DNA from: Ganoderma boninense
Lineage: Eukaryota > Basidiomycota > Agaricomycetes > Polyporales > Polyporaceae
Length of the DNA stretch: 64,000 nucleotides
NCBI GenBank assembly: GCA_002900995.3
Contig: CM035311.1
Span: 1,674,001-1,738,000, forward strand
Direction of reading: 5' to 3'
Positions 58,325-64,000 of this stretch are shown in pieces. The notes under the pieces were generated by a model. It was given only the letters and a program-made list of their open reading frames with translations. It had not been told where the DNA came from and did not search any database. The position numbers were made by a program, and so were the translations under genes. How positions within the stretch are numbered: position 1 is the first letter of the stretch; every line of letters begins with the position of its first letter.

Positions 58325-61317
58325 CTAGTCGACCTCCATCCCGACATCGTGCTCCTCCTGCTTGATGCGCTTCGCCGGCAGCCCGCCTCCAGAACCCGCC
58401 ATGCCAGCCAGGGCGGTTGCGGCGACGACAGCGGCGTCCCCGTCGTCACACGCGCTCCGCCGCTTCTCGCCACGACCGCCACCCCCAGAGTCACCCTCAG
58501 GAGGCAGACCCAGCATTGCGCTCTTCGGCGTCGCGAGCCGTGAGCCTGCCTCGGAGTGGCTCGAGGACAGAGAGAGCTTGTCGAAACTCGCAACCGCATT
58601 GCCTGCGGGCGAGGGCGCATCACAAGGCGGGATCATGCTCAGGGGACCGGGGAACGTGAGGCTGTTGAGGGAACCGGTACTGGAGGAACGGGGGACGCCG
58701 TAGAACGGAGTGTTGTATCCCGAGCCGGGGGAGGAGGGGCTGAGAGGGGGGTATGGCGAGAGGGGGGATGAGGGAGTGTGCCCTCCTCGCTGGTCGCGGG
58801 GGAGCAATGGTGGAAGGTGAGTGTCACGCAAGTTGAGCATTTCGCTATCGCCGTCGCCTTCGACGGTTCCGTGCTGTCCGCGCTGCAGACCGACGACGCG
58901 CAAACGCTCCACCCAACTGAGGAAAACATCCTTGTTAGTCCTTGTGATAAGAGACGGGCAAAATGGACATGCGCTCACATATCTGCACGGTCCAAGCTGT
59001 CTTTGAACACCCCCGTCACACCACGCAGCATATCCAAGCTTTCAGTCGCAAGAGTGAGGAGTTTCTGGGCGGCCCGGGTGGCACCGTCGATGGTCGGAGG
59101 TGCTCCTCCACCCGGAGCAGCGCTCGCCTGCCTCGAATGTCCCCGATTCGGTCCGCGGACTGGTGACGTCGCACGCGACGCAGGGCGCGACCGCGGTGAA
59201 GGGCCAGCGTCGCCAGGTCCATAACTGTATGGTGCAGTGCCACGGTGTCTTGACCTCGCACCACTAGATGAAGTCGCAGTGCTCTCTCCGCGTGCATCGT
59301 GGCCCGGACGATCTTGAGGGGCACTGTCCATACCCGCCCCTGAGGCTGCTGCCCATTTCCGCGGCAGGCAGAGGATGAATGATCGAACGCGGGATCGTGC
59401 TGGTTCGGGGAGTGCACCACCCGCATATCGGCTGACTACGTCCACGACCTGTCGGATAGTATCCAGAACATCACGCTTCGCTGTCTGCAGGGTGAGTAGA
59501 TGCTGTGGGGAGATGGGGACGCCGTGTGGTAGAGTGCCGTTGGGCTGGAGGGAGGCGATGAAGTTTCGGAGGACGAGGATCTGGGCGTCGATCTGCGTCG
59601 TAGCGTACTGCATGAAAGTCTGAGCATGGAGTCCCAAATTCGTCATATAAACTGTGCTGAACACGGACCTGAAGCCACTGCAAACAGTATCTGAGCCGCC
59701 TCATGCTCTCCTCACTGAAGGCGGCGCTGATACCCCCAGCTTCAAGGAAGACGGCTTGCCATCGACTCCGCTGCGCCACCTGTTGGTCTTGTGCATCGGC
59801 ATGTTGTGTCAGAGTAGATGCAGGTGGAAGGGTTGGTCGTTCTGGCTGTGAGCTTGTAGACGAGTGTGGCGTAGGTGTGCGACTGTCCGGGATGGCGCTG
59901 AGTGGTGAAGGTATTGAGGTTGCTATTCGATCGTTGGCGGTGTTAATTTATCAATGGACGCAATATGCATGTGAACGGCCTACGTTCTCTTGAGCGTGCT
60001 TCATCCTCTCTTGACCAACTGTCCCTGGATGGACTCCTTGTCATTGATACATCTCTTGACTCCCAAGGTCTCCTCGGCTCGCGACCATCTGCAGAATCGC
60101 TTCTCGAGCGGTCGGTACTTGATGCTCGCCGTGCGTAGCTGTTTAACTGGGAAAACGCCTTCCGTCAGCACCACTGCAGCCACGAAGCCGAACTGCATGC
60201 AAACGGTAGCGGGTCCGAAGATGGGCAAACGTGAAGCGGAATCCTCCCGGACCGTCTGGGGGCAAACAAGGCCCGATCGGACCCCTATTTCGTTCACCGA
60301 CACGATCGAAAAGGCAGCGGGCACCTAGATAGCGCTGTGGGGAAACCTGGGCCTGCCCCAGCCTACCCCACGTTAAGCTTTGACGACGCAGAGACGTCAT
60401 CAGGTTCTCCTGTTGATGATGGATGATACTTGACGGCCGGTGGGGAAGTCTCAAACTTCGTGTCGAATGAGGGAGATTGGCGCAGCAGCCTCGGACTCCC
60501 CACCGCTGCAACGGGCGAGATAACGATAGGCATGGAGTGTGCAGCGGTGGAGTAACATGGGAATGTGTGGAGAGGGGGGAAGCAGGATTGGGAGGGGGGA
60601 AAGAATGCCGGATGGGAGGGGACAGGAAACGGGTCTTAGAATAGCATAGCACAGATAGAGCACTCACCCTGTCTAACTGCCTGCTCGCAAAGTCGTCGAG
60701 CTGCCCTACGGGCAGGCGGTCGATGACGGGGCGCGAGATGGTCTTCACCGAAGACTCCATCATCTCCGCGCCGTACTGCAGAATTCCGCGCAGAACGAGA
60801 GTGCGATCGGAGAGAGGAACAGGGTCAGTCGTCCGCAGGGCGGAAGAAAGGGGATCGATGGAGGACGCACCTTGACGACCCGCGAGCTGGCCTTGCTCTG
60901 CTCGTATGCGCGGAGGGCGCTGTTCACAATGGGGATGCTCTGGACGCGCGAGAGGGTCTTCCACTCGTCGCCGTCGCCCCGCGGGGAGTCGGGGGAGGCA
61001 GTTGCGGCGGCGACTGCGATTGCTCTCCTGCGCTCGTCGCGCTCATCTTCGCGCAAATCTTCGTCGATCAGGGATGGGGAGGGGAGGGAAGGGGAGGAGG
61101 ACGCAGACGTAATCGAGAGTGCGGGGTAGTCTGGAAGGCTGCAGCGCGAAGATGAAGATTGGCGGGTGAGATTCAGTATATCAATCCGTTGGGGTTGGGG
61201 AGCCAAGACAGAGGACATACATGTCGCGGGCGAGGTGGCGTGCTGTGTGCTGTTGCGCATGTCGCCGAGGGCGCGGACGGCGATGCGGACGGACTCGTCC
61301 TGGTCAGCGAGGGCCAT
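58325..61317 (-). CDS. opi1: transcription factor Opi1 family protein
   Basis: About 744 residues from eight exons: 61317-61221, 61130-60871, 60775-60668, about 60505-60367, 60138-59984, 59922-59669, 59607-58979, 58916-58325. Family blocks in order: ESVRIAVRALGDMRN, SIPIVNSALRAYEQSKASSR, YGAEMMESSVKTISRPVIDR, WQAVFLEAGGISAAFSEESM, RLRYCLQWLQ joined to YATTQIDAQILVLRNFIASL, and IRQVVDVVSRYAGGALPEPA. In yeast Opi1 is the inositol-regulated repressor of phospholipid genes that is held at the ER by phosphatidic acid; the same role here is assumed. The tail is Ser/Pro/Gly-rich and ends in a basic and acidic patch. The junction of exons 3 and 4 is one base out of phase in my model (see findings). 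Confidence 0.88.
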
Positions 61318-61959
61318 GGCGGGGAGCAGGGGGGGATGGAGGGGATGGAGGGGGGCAGAGGGCTCGGAGGAGGAGATTGGAAAGCAGCGAGCAACGAGAG
61401 GACGAGCAGCCGTTGGGGATGCCACAAGCACATGAATTCCACCCACACCACGCGACCGCTTTCACGTGCGTCCTCCCGCCCATTCAAATCTTATCGAGCC
61501 GCCCGTCTCTTCCCACTCCCAAACCCCAGTGCCCGCCCTCTTCCAAACGAACCTCCCTCCCAGAATCCGCACCGTCAGCTGAGCACGGCATGGGAGAGAT
61601 GTCCATCGACCCCACGTACAACCCTAAGTAAACAGATTCTGATAGAATAAAGTGCTCTACACTACCGGCCGCCACGGCCATATACATACACGCATAACGC
61701 ATAATAGTTCCGCGCGAGAGGGGAAGCCTATACAATACCGCAAACAGTCCGTCCAGCCCACAACCCACGACATGAACTGAGCTGGTACAAAGGAAATGCG
61801 AACATAAGAAGGATCCAGACGCAGGAGGACCACAAGTCAGGGGGCAATCAGAAAGAGCGTCAACGGGAGGAAATATGCACATTTTGCGATATGCAGACTT
61901 GCCGGTTGTCCGAGTCGCCGAACGGCCAACGTCTTCGGAACACCACGCTCGCTCGCTGC
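61318..61959. other. intergenic between Opi1 and GATA genes
   Basis: Upstream region of Opi1 and 3' flank of the GATA gene (both minus strand). No feature recognised. Confidence 0.4.
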
Positions 61960-63984
61960 TCACTCGCGTGCGCCAGCGGGCTGCGAAGCCGGCGATGTAA
62001 CATGCCATACCGTCGTGCCCTCCTTGCTGCCCTTCTCCCGACTCGCCAGTGGCACCGCTGGCGCCGGTGCAGGGGCAGAGGACCCCTCGCCTTGCGACGG
62101 CTGCTGTGAACCCGATGGCTGCGAGCCGTCCTCGGCTCCAGCTGCACGCATCTCGTCCATGCCGCGCTTCACGCCAGCCATCATCCTGTCCGTGCGCTCC
62201 AGCATCTCCTCGAGCCGTTTCCGCTCCTCCGCGAGCGCCCGGTAGTGGTGATCCAGGTCTGCGAATGTCGGCACGCCCTCGATCACCGGCGGCGGAACCA
62301 TGTGTGCGCCGCTGTGGTAGAACGAAGGCCCGACATGTGCGAACGGCGACGGCGCGTGCGCGGGGACGTGTAGTGGTGGGGGGATGCCGTATGGCGCTCC
62401 AGGGTGCGGGGGCGCGTTCATCGAGTGCTGGACAGGCGAGTGCGCTCTGCTCGGGACGCCTTGGCCACCCATGCTGCCCTGAGCGGAACCGGAGCGGACA
62501 TAGCTACTAGGCGGAGGAGGAGGGACGCTAACGTATTGTGTATTCATCAGACTTGTCAGCACCTCGGGGCCGAGCGTGGCGATCAGGCCCGGGAGTGTCT
62601 GGCTGGCGTGCGGGGGAAAGGGGTTGCCACGGGGGGCACCGGGGCCGTAGCGGTCAAGCTCTTGCTGTAAGTGCTGGCTGCCCGAGGGCTCGCTCATGCC
62701 CTGCATCATCGTCTCGCCCCACTGGCCGGCCTGCGCGACGTTGCTGCCCTCCCGCGATGCGCGAGCGGCACGTCCACCCGTCGTACGACGTGCTTTGCGG
62801 GGCTTGCCCTCGTCGTCGTCATCGTCCACCTCCATCCCATCCGCGTCCTTGTCGCGCGCTTTTGACGTGCGAGGACGACGCGTCCGTTTCTTCGGCTGCT
62901 CCTCCTCGCTCTCCGTCTGTGCACCAGCGGATCCGGAAGGCAATGCGCGGCCAACGCTGGCAAGGACTTCAGCCGCAGCTTGGTCGGTCATGCGGTCTTG
63001 CGGGGTGGGAGAGCTTGGTGCGCCAGCCGCTGCAGGGACCCGTTTCCTCCGTTTGATCACGGTCTTCTTCATTGAATTTGGACGATGAGTACCGTGAAGC
63101 TTGAAATAGAGGCCTGCAGCGTGCCAAGTGGGGGAGGGAAAGTGAAGGGAAAGCAGCGCGTCAGCGGGAGTTCGACGACGACGAGAAACTTTCCGACAGC
63201 AAATTCAGCGAGTCCCATGCCATCGCGCCAGGAAATAGTAGCATATTCGCACCCACGCCCACTGCCTCGGGACCCAGTTCCACCGCTGGTCCTGTCTCAT
63301 CCGCTCACGAAAAGATATATGACCATATATTCCGTCCAATCGGAGATCGACCACTCAACGCTTATCAGATAAGATGTCGACGGCTTGATAAACGAGGACA
63401 CCTCATATCTCCTCTCCCGCGGCACAGACGCCCGGACAACACCCGGCGACAAAGGTCACCACGCCCTCTCCGTGTTGAACGCAGGGGGACACAGCGCATT
63501 GGCAGATGGCAGATTGGGACAAAGGGCAAGGACCGACCGAGAAACACGTACCACAGGCATTGCAGATATTGTTCCCCACATCGTCTCGCCTCCATAACGG
63601 GGTCGTGCTGGTCCCACAGTTCGCACAACTGAGTGCCCCGACCTGACTTCGCCCCCGCGACCGATTGTTGCCGCCACCAAGGGTCTGGGAGCTGATAACC
63701 GGCGACGACTCGGCGCCCGATGTCTCCGCACCGCCCTGTTCAGGACCAGCCAGAACTGGATCCGCCTTCTGCGCTGGAGGCTGCCCGTTCGTAGGCTCGA
63801 TCGCGCCTGCTTGGATAGCGTTGTTATAAGTGGGACATCCATTGCAAGCAGACGTGCCTCCAGTGCCGTCGCAACGACCGTCGCCCGGGCAAGTGCCGCC
63901 CGGGTGCTTCTGGGCCGCCCGAGACGCTTCCGCCGGCTGGTTCTTTGTCTGATGAAGGGCGGGGGAAGCAGCGGGAGTCGGCAT
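61960..63984 (-). CDS. SRE/Fep1/Urbs1-type GATA transcription factor, possibly 5'-partial
   Basis: Two exons (63984-63552, 63113-61960) separated by a 438-bp intron give 528 residues. A Cys-rich motif with the exact spacing C-x5-C-x8-C-x2-C ([19 protein letters not shown]) precedes a GATA finger of the form C-x2-C-x17-C-x2-C ([14 protein letters not shown] ... ICNACG) continuing [20 protein letters not shown] and KRRKRV. That Cys motif marks fungal iron regulators (SreA, Fep1, Urbs1, Cir1), which repress iron uptake when iron is plentiful. The C terminus has a coiled coil ([20 protein letters not shown]). The reading frame is open to the right edge, so the ATG at 63984 may be internal and a first finger, as in Urbs1, could lie outside the window. 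Confidence 0.87.
63362..63373. promoter_or_regulatory. palindromic GATA site matching the SRE consensus
   Basis: TTATCAGATAAG contains ATCAGATAA on the plus strand and ATCTGATAA on the minus strand, both exact matches to the ATCWGATAA consensus known for fungal SRE-type iron regulators. It lies inside the single intron of the gene that encodes such a factor. Confidence 0.55.
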
Positions 63985-64000
63985 GGTGGGAGGGGAAGAT

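Noticed and set aside
60143..60964. A continuous 273-codon minus-strand frame across Opi1 exons 2-4
   Set aside because: It is not in the Opi1 reading frame in exon 2 and reads through clear GT-AG introns; only the part around exon 3 is coding, as an Opi1 exon.

Overview
The window is nuclear DNA of a filamentous basidiomycete, most likely an agaricomycete mushroom or wood-rot fungus (Polyporales-like is a guess). Genes are split by many short GT-AG introns of about 45-75 bp with very small exons, the F-box gene family is expanded, there is a membrane-anchored P450, and recognisable proteins (Sos7, Cwc27, Opi1, Pca1-type ATPase, Vps9-domain GEF, SRE-type GATA factor) are fungal in type. No tRNA, rRNA, CRISPR array, bacterial operon or intact transposon was seen. 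Exon joins were checked by hand for reading phase; they are models, not transcript evidence.

Layout. 1-435: 5' part of a broken or partial glycoside-hydrolase-like gene running off the left edge (-). 1.6-3.4 kb: F-box gene (-). 4.1-5.5 kb: kinetochore gene Sos7 (+). 6.4-10.3 kb: two tandem F-box paralogues (+). 11.8-14.0 kb: cytochrome P450 (+). 14.5-15.3 kb: thymidylate kinase (+). 15.4-17.5 kb: spliceosomal cyclophilin Cwc27 (-), divergent from two very closely spaced small genes of unknown function (17.7-18.8 kb, +). 19.6-20.9 kb: a fourth F-box gene. 21.8-22.3 kb: small protein with SCLK and KSVSF motifs. 22.6-26.0 kb: Pca1-type heavy-metal P-type ATPase (-). 29.6-32.2 kb: large disordered protein with the same SCLK/KTVSF pair (-). 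32.2-45.0 kb: gene-poor stretch with perfect hairpins and one small Bud6/Aip3 N-domain gene (39.1-40.3 kb, -). 45.1-49.1 kb: Vps9-domain Rab GEF (+). 49.5-50.4 kb: EngB-type GTPase (+). 51.2-56.0 kb: ankyrin-RCC1-BTB protein like IBTK (+). 58.3-61.3 kb: Opi1 (-). 62.0-64.0 kb: iron-type (SRE/Fep1/Urbs1 class) GATA factor (-), possibly continuing past the right edge.

The genes do not form one pathway; most are housekeeping genes with an F-box-rich left flank. The strongest hints are: an exact SRE-type GATA target (ATCAGATAA) inside the long intron of the GATA gene itself; two proteins 10 kb apart sharing a SILK-like plus RVxF arrangement typical of protein phosphatase 1 partners; a Bud6 N-domain that stands alone; and two small collinear genes only 42 bp apart that could be bicistronic.
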